Source of the DNA: JBGAPI01 sp044221335
Lineage (GTDB): Bacteria > Pseudomonadota > Gammaproteobacteria > Xanthomonadales > Ahniellaceae
Direction: 5' to 3'
Length of the DNA stretch: 64,000 bases
Assembly: GCA_044221335.1 (NCBI GenBank)
Contig: JBGAPI010000030.1
Span: 1 to 64,000 of the forward strand
Shown piece after piece: positions 9,248 to 17,604 of this stretch. Made by a program: the position numbers and the translations under genes. Below the pieces are notes generated by a model. That model was not told the origin of the DNA and did no database searches. It saw only the letters and a program-made list of their open reading frames with translations. The stretch's first letter is position 1, and each line of letters begins with the position of its first letter.

Positions 9248-10720
9248 ATGCCACCAGCCTCCCCGCGTATCCTGATCATCGGCGCCGGCTTCGCCGGGCT
9301 GGGGATGGCGTACTACCTGAAGCGCGCCGGGATCACGTCGTTCACCGTGCTGGAGAAGGCCGCCGAACTCGGCGGTGTCTGGCGCGACAACACCTACCCG
9401 GGTGCGGCCTGCGACGTGCCGTCCCACCTGTATTCCTATTCCTTCGATCCGCACTACGCTTGGTCGCGCGCGTTCGGGCCGCAGGCGGAGATCCTCGACT
9501 ATCAGCGGCGGCTGGTCGACCGGCATGGGCTGCGCGAATACCTGCGCCTCGGCGTCGAGGTGACGGCGGCGCGCTACGACGAGGCGCGCGGCCTGTGGCG
9601 GGTCGAGCTTGCCGACGGCGGGGTCGAGGAGGCCGCGGTGCTGGTCAGCGCCGTGGGGCAATTGCACCGGCCGGCGATCCCGGAGATCCCCGGGCGCGAC
9701 CGCTTCGCCGGCCCGCAGTTCCACTCCGCGCGCTGGGACCACGGCGTCGATCTCTCCGGCAAGGTGGTTGCCAGCCTCGGCACCGGGCCGTCGGCGATCC
9801 AGTACGTGCCGGCGATCGCTCCGGCGCTGAAGCAGCTCCACGTCTTCCAGCGCTCGGCGGCCTGGTGCGTGCCGAAGGGCGATCGTGCCTACACCCGCTT
9901 CGAGCGCTGGCTGCTGACCAACGCGCCATGGACCCACACGCTCGATCGTCTCCGGATCTACTGGTACGTCGAGTTCGTCGCCTCGGTGGTGCAGAAGCGC
10001 TCGTGGCTGAATCCGCTGTCACGCGTGGCGGTGCGCTTCCTGCATGGGCACATGCTGCGACAGCAGGTCGCGGATCCGGCACTGCGCGCGAAGCTGACCC
10101 CTGACTTCGCCGTCGGCTGCAAGCGCCTGCTGTTCGCCAACGACTGGTTCGAGACGCTGGCACGGCCGAATGTCGAACTGGTCACCGACGCGGTCGCCGC
10201 GATCGACGCGAGCGGCGTCATCACCTCGGACGGCAGGCATCGTCCGGTCGATGCGATCATTCACGGCACCGGCTTCGCCGCGTCCGAATTCCTCGCGCCG
10301 ATGACCCTCACCGGCCGCGGCGGCCGCGACCTGCACCAGCAGTGGCGGCGCGGCGCGCAGGCCTACCTCGGCCTTGCCGTGCATGGCTTCCCGAACTTCT
10401 TCACCCTCTACGGTCCGAACACCAATCTCGGCGTCGGCACCATCCTGTACATGCTGGAGCGGCAGCAGCGCTACGTGCTCGCCTGCGTCGAGCGACTGCG
10501 CGAGCGTGCGGCGCGATCGCTGGAAGTCCGCGAGGAAGCGGAGGCGTCGTTCAAGGAGGAGGTCGACCGTCGCAGCCGGGACCTCGTGTACCTCGACGGC
10601 TGCAACAACTGGTACCTGCACCACGGCCGCAACACCCAGAACTGGATCGGCTACATGAGCGAGTACGGCTGGCGCACGCGACGGCCGGACTGGTCGCACT
10701 ACGACGAGGTCGCACGGTGA
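9248..10720 (+). CDS. Flavin-containing monooxygenase, Baeyer-Villiger type
   Basis: 490 residues. The FAD-binding GAGFAG (residues 12-17) opens the protein; the Baeyer-Villiger fingerprint FxGxxxHxxxW(D) is exact at residues 153-164 (FAGPQFHSARWD); a second Rossmann GTGPS for NADPH follows near residue 180, and HGTGF near the C-terminal third matches the family. Enzymes of this class insert oxygen next to a ketone to give an ester or lactone. The overlapping downstream esterase would hydrolyse such a product, so the pair looks like a two-step ketone degradation unit (inference). Candidate -10 TAGAAT lies at 9206-9211. Confidence 0.94.
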   Translation: MPPASPRILIIGAGFAGLGMAYYLKRAGITSFTVLEKAAELGGVWRDNTYPGAACDVPSHLYSYSFDPHYAWSRAFGPQAEILDYQRRLVDRHGLREYLRLGVEVTAARYDEARGLWRVELADGGVEEAAVLVSAVGQLHRPAIPEIPGRDRFAGPQFHSARWDHGVDLSGKVVASLGTGPSAIQYVPAIAPALKQLHVFQRSAAWCVPKGDRAYTRFERWLLTNAPWTHTLDRLRIYWYVEFVASVVQKRSWLNPLSRVAVRFLHGHMLRQQVADPALRAKLTPDFAVGCKRLLFANDWFETLARPNVELVTDAVAAIDASGVITSDGRHRPVDAIIHGTGFAASEFLAPMTLTGRGGRDLHQQWRRGAQAYLGLAVHGFPNFFTLYGPNTNLGVGTILYMLERQQRYVLACVERLRERAARSLEVREEAEASFKEEVDRRSRDLVYLDGCNNWYLHHGRNTQNWIGYMSEYGWRTRRPDWSHYDEVAR

Positions 10721-11598
10721 GGCGCCTGCTGCGCGCGGTCACCCGCTGGACGCTGCGCCCGGCGCTGTCGCCGCGCTGGTCGATCCCGACGCAGCGCCGC
10801 CTGGTGAACCTGCTGGCGGGCGTCGCCGCGGCGCCGCAGGGAGTCGATCGCGACAGCGAAAGCCTCGGTGCGGTGCCGGCGCTGCGCCTGACGCCGAGCG
10901 AACGCCGCCTCGGCACCGCCGCGCTCTATCTGCACGGCGGCGGCTTCGTGCTCGGCGGCGCCGCGAGCCATGGCGACTTCGGCGCCTGGCTGGCGGCGGC
11001 GATGAAGTGCGAGACCTGGCTGCCGGAGTACCGCCTGCTGCCCGAGCACCCCTGGCCGGCGGCGCTGGAGGACGCGCTGCTCGCCTACCGTGCGCTGGCG
11101 GCGCGCGACGGCAGCGAGCGGCTGCTGCTGGTCGGCGATTCGGCCGGAGGGACGCTGGCGCTGGCCCTCGCGCTCGCACTGCGCAGCGACCCGTCGTTGC
11201 CGGCACCGGCAGCGCTGGTGCTGCTGTCGCCGTGGACCGATCCGCTGCTCGGCGGTGCCAGTCTCACGAGCCGCGCGGCGGTCGATCCACTGCTCGATCG
11301 CGCGTGGCTGTCGATGTGCGCGGACCGACTGCGCGGCGGCGCGAACGGCTTCGATCCGCTGCTGCGCGCGCTCGACGCGGACCTGGCCGGCCTGCCGCCG
11401 CTGCTGATCCAGTTCGGCGCCGACGAGATCCTCGCGGACGACGCCATCCGTCTCGCCGAACGGGCGCGCGCCGCCGGTGTCGCCGCTACTTCGAGCGAGC
11501 ACGCGGGGATGTGGCACAACTTCCAGGCGCTGGCCGGACGGCTCCCGGGCGCCGATCGCGCACTGTCCGAAATCGCGGAATTCGTCGCCCGCGTCTGA
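10717..11598 (+). CDS. Alpha/beta hydrolase, hormone-sensitive-lipase type esterase
   Basis: 293 residues from the GTG at 10717, whose GTGA overlaps the stop of the monooxygenase. The oxyanion-hole motif HGGG is at 73-76, the nucleophile in GDSAGG at Ser142, and the acid and base at Asp236 (GADEIL) and His267 (MWHNF). Family members hydrolyse short acyl esters and lactones. The tight overlap implies translational coupling and a shared pathway with the Baeyer-Villiger-type enzyme. No signal peptide is seen, so it is cytoplasmic. Confidence 0.93.
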   Translation: MRRLLRAVTRWTLRPALSPRWSIPTQRRLVNLLAGVAAAPQGVDRDSESLGAVPALRLTPSERRLGTAALYLHGGGFVLGGAASHGDFGAWLAAAMKCETWLPEYRLLPEHPWPAALEDALLAYRALAARDGSERLLLVGDSAGGTLALALALALRSDPSLPAPAALVLLSPWTDPLLGGASLTSRAAVDPLLDRAWLSMCADRLRGGANGFDPLLRALDADLAGLPPLLIQFGADEILADDAIRLAERARAAGVAATSSEHAGMWHNFQALAGRLPGADRALSEIAEFVARV

Positions 11599-11707
11599 TC
11601 GACGGGGTGGCGGGCTGATGTGCGCTTGCGCGTCCGTCATCGTTATACCGACGAGGCCAGGATCGGAACCGCAACGCCGGAGCGCCGCGCACGGAAGGGA
11701 AACGAGG

Positions 11708-12901
11708 ATGTCGAAACAGCACACGATGATCGGCGTGGTGGCCGCGGGCCTGCTGCTGGCGACCGCCGCACGGGCCGACTACGAACGCGGGCACGCCGCG
11801 TTCAAGCGCGGCGACTTCGGCGCCGCCTACACCGAGTATTCGGTCTCGGCCCACGAGGGCGATGCGCGGGCGCAGTTCGGACTCGGGGTGCTGTTCGAGC
11901 TCGGCAAGGGCACCGTGAAGGACCAGACGATCGCGTTCGACTGGTACCGCAAGGCCGCCGACCAGCATTTCGCGGAGGCGGAGGTCGCCGTCGGTCTCGC
12001 CTACGGCAGTGGCCGCGGCATCGCGAAGGACGAGACGGTCGCGCTCCAGTGGCTGCGTCGCGCCGCGGAGCAGGGCAGGGCAGAGGGCCAGCTCTGGGTC
12101 GGTTCCTACTACGCCGAGGGGCGCGGCGTGCCGAAGGACGACGCCATCGCCTATTCCTGGTTCCGCAAGGCGGCCGACCAGGGTTATGCGCGGGCGCAGA
12201 CCGCGGTCGGCTACATGGTCGCCGAGGGCCGGGGCGTCCCCAAGGACCCCGCGGCGTCGGTGGCCTGGTACCGCAAGGCCGCGGATCAGGGCTATCCGGC
12301 GGGGGAGTTCAACCTCGCCGTCCACTACGAGACGGGCGAAGGCGTCGCCGCCGACAGCGCCGAGGCCGTGACCTGGTATCACAAGGCGGGCGAGCACGGC
12401 AGCGTCGACGCGCAGCTCAGGCTCGCCCGGCTCTATCGGACCGGCAAGCTCGTCGCCGCCGATCCGGAACAATCGGTGCACTGGTACCGGCTCGCGGCCG
12501 AGCAGGGTAGCCGCAGGGCGCAGTACGGAATGGCCCTGGCCTATTTCGAGGGCAAAGGCGTGCCGGCCGACGATGCGCGGGCGATCGAATGGTTCCGGAA
12601 GTCCGCCGAGAACGGCGACGTCGACGCGCAGGCGATGCTCGGCCAGATCTACATGGGAGGCAACCTGGGTCCGATGAGCCGCACGATCGCCGACGGGCTG
12701 CGCCAGGTCCGCTCGCTCACTCACGAAAATGTGCCGATTCAGGACAATCCCGAGGCGTATTTCTGGTTCGAGATCGCCGCCGCGACCGACCAGGAATCGC
12801 GCGAGCGCCGCGAGAAGCTGCGCGCCTACCTCGACACCGCGCAGATCGCCGCGGCCGAGGCGCGCGCGGCCGTATGGCGGAAGGACCACCCGGCGAACTG
12901 A
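11708..12901 (+). CDS. Exported Sel1-repeat protein
   Basis: 397 residues. The signal peptide (about residues 1-23, MIGVVAAGLLLATAARAD) is followed by seven consecutive 36-residue Sel1/TPR-like repeats, each with the G-x-G-V-x-K-D loop (for example ADQGYARAQTAVGYMVAEG, GRGVPKDD), and an eighth that is interrupted by an insertion (GGNLGPMSRTIADGLRQVRS). Such repeats form superhelical protein-binding scaffolds in the periplasm. The ATG at 11708 follows GGAAACGAGG. No catalytic domain is visible; the binding partner is unknown. It is followed eight bases later by the pseudouridine synthase gene. Confidence 0.92.
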   Translation: MSKQHTMIGVVAAGLLLATAARADYERGHAAFKRGDFGAAYTEYSVSAHEGDARAQFGLGVLFELGKGTVKDQTIAFDWYRKAADQHFAEAEVAVGLAYGSGRGIAKDETVALQWLRRAAEQGRAEGQLWVGSYYAEGRGVPKDDAIAYSWFRKAADQGYARAQTAVGYMVAEGRGVPKDPAASVAWYRKAADQGYPAGEFNLAVHYETGEGVAADSAEAVTWYHKAGEHGSVDAQLRLARLYRTGKLVAADPEQSVHWYRLAAEQGSRRAQYGMALAYFEGKGVPADDARAIEWFRKSAENGDVDAQAMLGQIYMGGNLGPMSRTIADGLRQVRSLTHENVPIQDNPEAYFWFEIAAATDQESRERREKLRAYLDTAQIAAAEARAAVWRKDHPAN

Positions 12902-12908
12902 GGACGCC

Positions 12909-13793
12909 GTGCGCAAGTCTCCCCCCGACATCGACGGACTCGCCGCGAGCACGCTGGCGCTGCCGCCGGGACCGTGGCCGACGGTCCTCGACGGCCTGTG
13001 CGCACGCTTTCCCGCCGTGTCGCGCGAGCGCTGGCTGGACCGGATGGCGCGCGGGCGGGTGCTGGGCGGCGACGGAGCGGTGCTGACGCCCGACACGCCC
13101 TATCGCGCCGGTCTCGACGTCCGCTACTACCGCGAGGTTGCCGACGAGGCGCCGATCCCGTTCGCGGAGCGCCTCCTGCACGCCGACGAGCACTTGCTGG
13201 TTGCGGACAAGCCGCATTTCCTGCCGGTCGTGCCGTCGGGCCCGCACGTGCACGAGACCCTGCTCGGCCGGCTGATCCGCCAGACCGGAAACGCAGACCT
13301 GGTGCCGCTGCATCGGATCGATCGCGAGACCGCCGGACTCGTGCTGTTCTCGACCCGACCGGACAGCCGCGCGCACTTCCAGGCGCTGTTCCGCGAGCGG
13401 CGGATCGAGAAGCACTACGAGGCGCTCGCGCCGAGCTTGCCGGGCGTCGCGTTCCCGCTGACGCGGCGCAGTCGGATGGCCGTCGGCGAGCCGTTCTTCC
13501 GGATGCGGGAGGGGGAGGGGATTGCGAACAGTGAGACGCACATCGATGTCATCGAGCGCGGCCCAGTCGATTGGCGCTACGCGCTGTCGCCAGCCACCGG
13601 CCGCAAGCATCAGTTGCGAGTGCATATGGCCGCGTTGGGTGCGCCAATCAGGAACGATCCGATCTATCCCGATGTGTGTTTTCGTGAAGCGGGGGACTAC
13701 TCGAGACCGTTGAAATTGCTGGCGCGGCGGTTGGCGTTCGTCGATCCGACGAGTGGCGAGGAGCGAAGATTCGAGAGCACTTTCCGGTTGTAG
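12909..13793 (+). CDS. RluA-family RNA pseudouridine synthase
   Basis: 294 residues from a GTG at 12909. The catalytic motif HRIDRETAG places the active Asp at residue 138, in agreement with the HRLDxxTSG signature of the RluA group. Further conserved segments are LLVADKPHFLPVVPSG, EKHYEAL and ATGRKHQLRVHMAALG. The N-terminal ~85 residues resemble a degenerate S4-like extension. The substrate RNA cannot be told from sequence. Its TAG stop begins a long palindrome. Confidence 0.9.
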   Translation: MRKSPPDIDGLAASTLALPPGPWPTVLDGLCARFPAVSRERWLDRMARGRVLGGDGAVLTPDTPYRAGLDVRYYREVADEAPIPFAERLLHADEHLLVADKPHFLPVVPSGPHVHETLLGRLIRQTGNADLVPLHRIDRETAGLVLFSTRPDSRAHFQALFRERRIEKHYEALAPSLPGVAFPLTRRSRMAVGEPFFRMREGEGIANSETHIDVIERGPVDWRYALSPATGRKHQLRVHMAALGAPIRNDPIYPDVCFREAGDYSRPLKLLARRLAFVDPTSGEERRFESTFRL

Positions 13794-13899
13794 GAGCGGC
13801 GCGAGCCGCGATGTCCGAGGGGCGTGAGCCCCGAGTGCGAGGGGTCGCGGGTCGCGGCTCACGCCGCTCGGACATCGCGGCTTACGCCGCTCCTGCATG
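13790..13899. repeat. Long imperfect palindrome, GTAGGAGCGGC type
   Basis: The left end GTAGGAGCGGCGCGAGCCGC, followed by GATGTCCG, is mirrored by CGGACATCGCGGCTTACGCCGCTCCT at the right, with nested arms (GGGGCGTGAGCCCC) in the middle. The element fills the whole gap between two convergent genes and contains the upstream stop codon TAG. It would form a large branched hairpin from either strand. Confidence 0.85.
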
Positions 13900-13900
13900 A

Positions 13901-15625
13901 TCATTCGAAGCCGTCGGAGAACAGCGACGACGCATCCGAGAGCTCGACCTGGAATTCGCCTCCGGCCCCGGTGATCTCGAGCTTCCAGCCGTCGCGGTAT
14001 TCGAACGAGTCGACCGTGGTCCAGTCGAGCACCGAGAAGCTCGGCGTCGTCGGCTTGATCACCTTGATCGCGAGGTTGCCGGCGCGCGCGGTGCGGGTGA
14101 CGACGTCGAAGGTGGGCTGTACCGGCGTGTTGAGCTGGAAGATCGCCTGGGTGCCCGAGCCCACCGCGTACACGTCGTGCACCGTCAGGACGCGGTTCGC
14201 GAAGTGCAAGTCGCGCGTCCAGGAGGTCACCGCTGGATCGCCGGCGTAGGCCGGAGTGAGGACGGCGTGCGCGTCGATCACGCCGTTCGGCCCGGGCGTC
14301 ACCGTCATCGTCGACGTGGTCTCGGTGCGCTGCGGGATGTCGGCGCCGGCCTTCACGAAGCGCAGCACGTTCTGCACCGGCGTCTCCTGCGCGATGCCGC
14401 TGTGGGTGAAGATGTTCTCGGTCACCGTCAGGAAGTCGCGCGAGAACAGCGTGAACGAGCCCTGGTCCTGCGCCGCGTGGCTCTGGTCGTAGGTGCTGGC
14501 CATGAACGACAGCCACATCGCGTTGCGGTCCCAGCCGGTGCGCGCGAACAGAAGGCCGGTGCCGTTGGCCTGGTAGTACAGCGCGGTCGGCGCCTCCGGC
14601 GTGCCGCCCGCGGACAGCAGGTCGTGGCGGTAGTTGAAGCCGCTGGTCATCGCGGGGATCGAGATCTGCGACAGCCACCAGGTCGCATGGTTGCGCGCGG
14701 TGGCATCGGTCGCGACCGCGCGCGCCTGCAGCATCACGTTGCGGTGGTAGTCGTAGAGATCGGGGTAGGACACCCGCGCCTGATCGCCGATCGGCGCGAT
14801 ACGGTCGAGCGTCGGCACGGTGGCGTGGATCCACCATTCGATCGAGTTGCCGAGATGGCTGCTCTGCGCACCGAGGTCGGTGCCGGTGTAGTCGCGCCAC
14901 AGGCGGTACAGCTCGAACAGCCGCATGTGCGACAGGCCGTAGCCGGTGCCCTCGCGGCTCCCTCCGCCCGGCAAGGCGCTGAAGTACGTGACCAGCGGCG
15001 GCAGCTTCTGGGTCTCGAGGAAGGACTTCCAGCCGGCACCGGTGGTCGGCGACACCATCGCCCAGTACATCGTCGCCTCGAGGAAGCTGTAGTAGTAGTT
15101 GTCGCCCGGGTCGCTGGTGGCGAAACCGCTCCATGGAAAGGCGTTGCCGCCCCAGACCGCGTCGTCGGGGTGCCAGACGTTCCAGACGGCCTGTTCGGCG
15201 TAGTTCGACCAGCGCGTCCGCTGGCTGGGGGTCACCTGCGCCGCGCACCAGTCCATCGTCAGCGCGAGATCGCGGATCATCGCCCCGACTTCGAGGTAGG
15301 AGTCGCCCGAGATCTCGGGGCGCCCACCGCCGGCGATCACGGCCTCGGCGGCGGCGACCTGCTGCTCGGTCAGCAGGACGGCGCGCTGGCAGTAGGCGGG
15401 GTTGGCCGGGGCGAGCCGGCCCTGAAGCGCCGCGTCGGTGGCGGAGAACGCATAGTTGTTGCCGCCCGCGAGCTCGGAATCGACGTAGCCCTTGAAGCGC
15501 AGGTAGGCCGCGCTGCCGGTATCGACATAGCCGAGATTGGGCGGGATGAAGGCCATCGCGGCCGGGACCGCCACGGCCTGGACCAGCAGCAGGGCCGCCG
15601 CGGTCGTCCATCGTTGCACTGACAC
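13901..15625 (-). CDS. Secreted heparinase II/III- or alginate-lyase-like protein
   Basis: 574 residues. A signal peptide (MSVQRWTTAAALLLVQAVAVPAAMA) is followed by a helical region with many aromatics (EQAVWNVWHPDDAVWGG, NYYYSFLEATMYWAMV, SREGTGYGLSHMRLFELYRL) that reads like an (alpha/alpha) toroid, then from about residue 330 a beta-rich half with FNYRHD, LLFARTGWDRNAMWLSF and FLTVTENIFTHSG, as in the C-terminal beta-sandwich of polysaccharide lyases. The substrate is unknown and the assignment is by fold pattern only. The last residues, SSLFSDGFE, form a short acidic tail ending exactly at the stop. Confidence 0.72.
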   Translation of the reverse strand: MSVQRWTTAAALLLVQAVAVPAAMAFIPPNLGYVDTGSAAYLRFKGYVDSELAGGNNYAFSATDAALQGRLAPANPAYCQRAVLLTEQQVAAAEAVIAGGGRPEISGDSYLEVGAMIRDLALTMDWCAAQVTPSQRTRWSNYAEQAVWNVWHPDDAVWGGNAFPWSGFATSDPGDNYYYSFLEATMYWAMVSPTTGAGWKSFLETQKLPPLVTYFSALPGGGSREGTGYGLSHMRLFELYRLWRDYTGTDLGAQSSHLGNSIEWWIHATVPTLDRIAPIGDQARVSYPDLYDYHRNVMLQARAVATDATARNHATWWLSQISIPAMTSGFNYRHDLLSAGGTPEAPTALYYQANGTGLLFARTGWDRNAMWLSFMASTYDQSHAAQDQGSFTLFSRDFLTVTENIFTHSGIAQETPVQNVLRFVKAGADIPQRTETTSTMTVTPGPNGVIDAHAVLTPAYAGDPAVTSWTRDLHFANRVLTVHDVYAVGSGTQAIFQLNTPVQPTFDVVTRTARAGNLAIKVIKPTTPSFSVLDWTTVDSFEYRDGWKLEITGAGGEFQVELSDASSLFSDGFE

Positions 15626-15771
15626 TTGCAGGTACTCCTGGGTTGCCGGCCGGGCACACTGGCCGTTGTGGTCCGATCAATCCGTGACCGGGAGCACGTC
15701 GCGTCGTCCGCCGGTCCGGGAAATGAGTCCCGATCCGGTCCGGATTGCGTCGTCGCCACTCCTAAAGCGCG

Positions 15772-15801
15772 TTGCCGGGGGCCGCAGCGACATGCGACAA
15801 T
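15772..15801 (+). promoter_or_regulatory. Candidate sigma-70 promoter of the nuo operon
   Basis: TTGCCG (15772-15777) and GACAAT (15796-15801) are separated by 18 bp and lie about 85 bp before nuoA. The pair resembles the better TTGCCT/TACAAT promoter of the initiator tRNA. The remainder of the 260-base gap holds no gene. Confidence 0.4.
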
Positions 15802-15886
15802 TTAATGCTCTGTGCACCCGGATTTGCGGTCCCCGGGACTCGGACAAGGCAAAATCTCCGGGTGCCCGGCACCCAAGGATGCGAAC

Positions 15887-16258
15887 GTGGAACTGTCCCA
15901 TTACCTGCCCATCCTGCTGTTCATCGGCGTCGCCACGGTGATCGGCGTCGCGCTGCTGTCGGTCGGTACGGTGCTATCGACCCTGCTCGGGGCGCGCAAG
16001 CAGACCGACGAGAAGATCTCGCCCTACGAGTGCGGCTTCGAGGCCTTCGAGGACGCGCGGATGAAGTTCGACGTCCGCTACTACCTGATGGCGATCCTGT
16101 TCATCGTGTTCGACCTGGAAATCGCCTTCCTGCTGCCGTGGGCGGTGGTGTTCCGCTCGATCGGCGCGACCGCCCTGATCGAGATGGGCCTGTTCCTCGG
16201 CCTGCTGCTGATCGGCTTCGTCTACGTGTGGAAGAAGGGAGCGCTGGAATGGGAATGA
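15887..16258 (+). CDS. nuoA: NADH-quinone oxidoreductase subunit A
   Basis: 123 residues from a GTG at 15887, preceded by CAAGGA at a good distance. Three membrane helices are evident (about 6-28, 64-86 and 94-114). The loop between helices 1 and 2 carries the conserved ISPYECGFEAFEDARMKFDV segment. It belongs to the membrane arm near the quinone site of complex I and is the first gene of the complete nuo operon. Confidence 0.97.
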   Translation: MELSHYLPILLFIGVATVIGVALLSVGTVLSTLLGARKQTDEKISPYECGFEAFEDARMKFDVRYYLMAILFIVFDLEIAFLLPWAVVFRSIGATALIEMGLFLGLLLIGFVYVWKKGALEWE

Positions 16259-16295
16259 CGAGCGCTGCCGCCAGCGAGCCGCAAGGAGGCTCCCA

Positions 16296-16868
16296 GTGAA
16301 CCTGGTCCAAGGTTTCAGCAACATGATGCACAACCCGGTGCCGAACGGCACCGTGGACGACATCCTGCGTCCGGCCGGCGAGAACCCGCTGCTGGAGAAG
16401 GGCTTCGCGACCGCCTCGCTGGATTCGCTGGTCAACTGGGCGCGCACCGGCTCGATGTGGCCGATGACCTTCGGTCTCGCCTGCTGCGCGGTCGAGATGA
16501 TGCACGCCGGCGCGGCGCGCCTCGACCTCGACCGCTACGGCGTGGTGTTCCGCCCGTCGCCGCGGCAGTCCGACGTGATGATCGTGGCGGGCACCCTGGT
16601 CAACAAGATGGCCCCGGCTCTGCGCAAGGTCTACGACCAGATGCCCAACCCGAAGTGGGTGATCTCGATGGGCTCCTGCGCCAACGGCGGCGGCTACTAC
16701 CACTACTCCTACGCGGTGGTGCGCGGCTGCGACCGCATCGTGCCGGTCGACGTCTACGTGCCGGGCTGCCCGCCGACCGCCGAGGCGCTGATCTACGGCA
16801 TCCTGCAGCTGCAGGCCAAGATCCGCCGCAGCGAGTCGGTCGCCAACCGCAACACGATCGTGCGCTGA
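16296..16868 (+). CDS. nuoB: NADH-quinone oxidoreductase subunit B
   Basis: 190 residues from a GTG at 16296 behind AAGGAGG. Ligands of the N2 [4Fe-4S] cluster are visible: the tandem Cys63-Cys64 (LACCAVEMM), Cys128 (GSCANGGGYY) and Cys158 (PGCPP). N2 passes electrons to quinone. The N-terminal ~40 residues (FSNMMHNPVPNG) are slightly longer than in some orthologues. Confidence 0.97.
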   Translation: MNLVQGFSNMMHNPVPNGTVDDILRPAGENPLLEKGFATASLDSLVNWARTGSMWPMTFGLACCAVEMMHAGAARLDLDRYGVVFRPSPRQSDVMIVAGTLVNKMAPALRKVYDQMPNPKWVISMGSCANGGGYYHYSYAVVRGCDRIVPVDVYVPGCPPTAEALIYGILQLQAKIRRSESVANRNTIVR

Positions 16869-16878
16869 GGCTGCCGTC

Positions 16879-17604
16879 ATGAGCGAACGCAAGGAACCGC
16901 TGGCCGCCGCCCTCAAGCAGCGCTTCGGCGACAAGCTCGCCGCGCTGACCGAGTCCGGTGGACAGGTCGCGATCGAGGTCGCGCCGGAGCACTGGCAGGA
17001 AGTGGCGCGCGCGCTGCGCGACGAGCGCGAGTTCGCGTTCGAGCAGGCGATCGACCTCGCCGGGCTGGATTTCCTCGGCTACGGCAGCGCCGAGTGGGAC
17101 ACCGAGGACGTGTCCAACGAGGGCTTTTCGCGCGGCGTCGAGGGTTCCGGTCCGGGGCGCTTCGACTGGGCAGGTCGTCCGACCGCCGCCGCACAGCCGC
17201 GCCGCTTCGCGGTCGCCGTGCAGCTGCTGTCGATCACCCACAACCGGCGCCTGCGCGTCGTCGGCTTCTGCGCCGACGGCGACCTGCCGAGCATCCCGAC
17301 GCTGACCGAGCTCTGGCCGGGCCTGAACTGGTTCGAGCGCGAGGCCTTCGACCTCTACGGCATCCTGTTCGAGGGCCATGCCGACCTGCGTCGCCTGCTG
17401 ACCGACTACGGCTTCGTCGGCCATCCCTTCCGCAAGGACTTCCCGCTGGTCGGCAACGTGGAGTGCCGCTACGACGAGGAGAAGCGCCGGGTGGTCTACG
17501 AGCCGGTGTCGATCGAACCGCGCGTCGGCGTGCCGAAGGTGGTGCGCCACGACTCGCGCTATCAACAGGGCCAGGCCGAGGCGGCCGCCCAGGGCGGGAA
17601 GTGA
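16879..17604 (+). CDS. nuoC: NADH-quinone oxidoreductase subunit C (30 kDa)
   Basis: 241 residues. The diagnostic segment ELWPGLNWFEREAFDLYGIL followed by DLRRLLTDYGFVGHPFRKDFPL marks the 30-kDa subunit of the peripheral arm. It is separate from nuoD here, unlike the nuoCD fusion of Escherichia coli. The start is ten bases after nuoB and the stop overlaps the GTG of nuoD. Confidence 0.96.
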   Translation: MSERKEPLAAALKQRFGDKLAALTESGGQVAIEVAPEHWQEVARALRDEREFAFEQAIDLAGLDFLGYGSAEWDTEDVSNEGFSRGVEGSGPGRFDWAGRPTAAAQPRRFAVAVQLLSITHNRRLRVVGFCADGDLPSIPTLTELWPGLNWFEREAFDLYGILFEGHADLRRLLTDYGFVGHPFRKDFPLVGNVECRYDEEKRRVVYEPVSIEPRVGVPKVVRHDSRYQQGQAEAAAQGGK

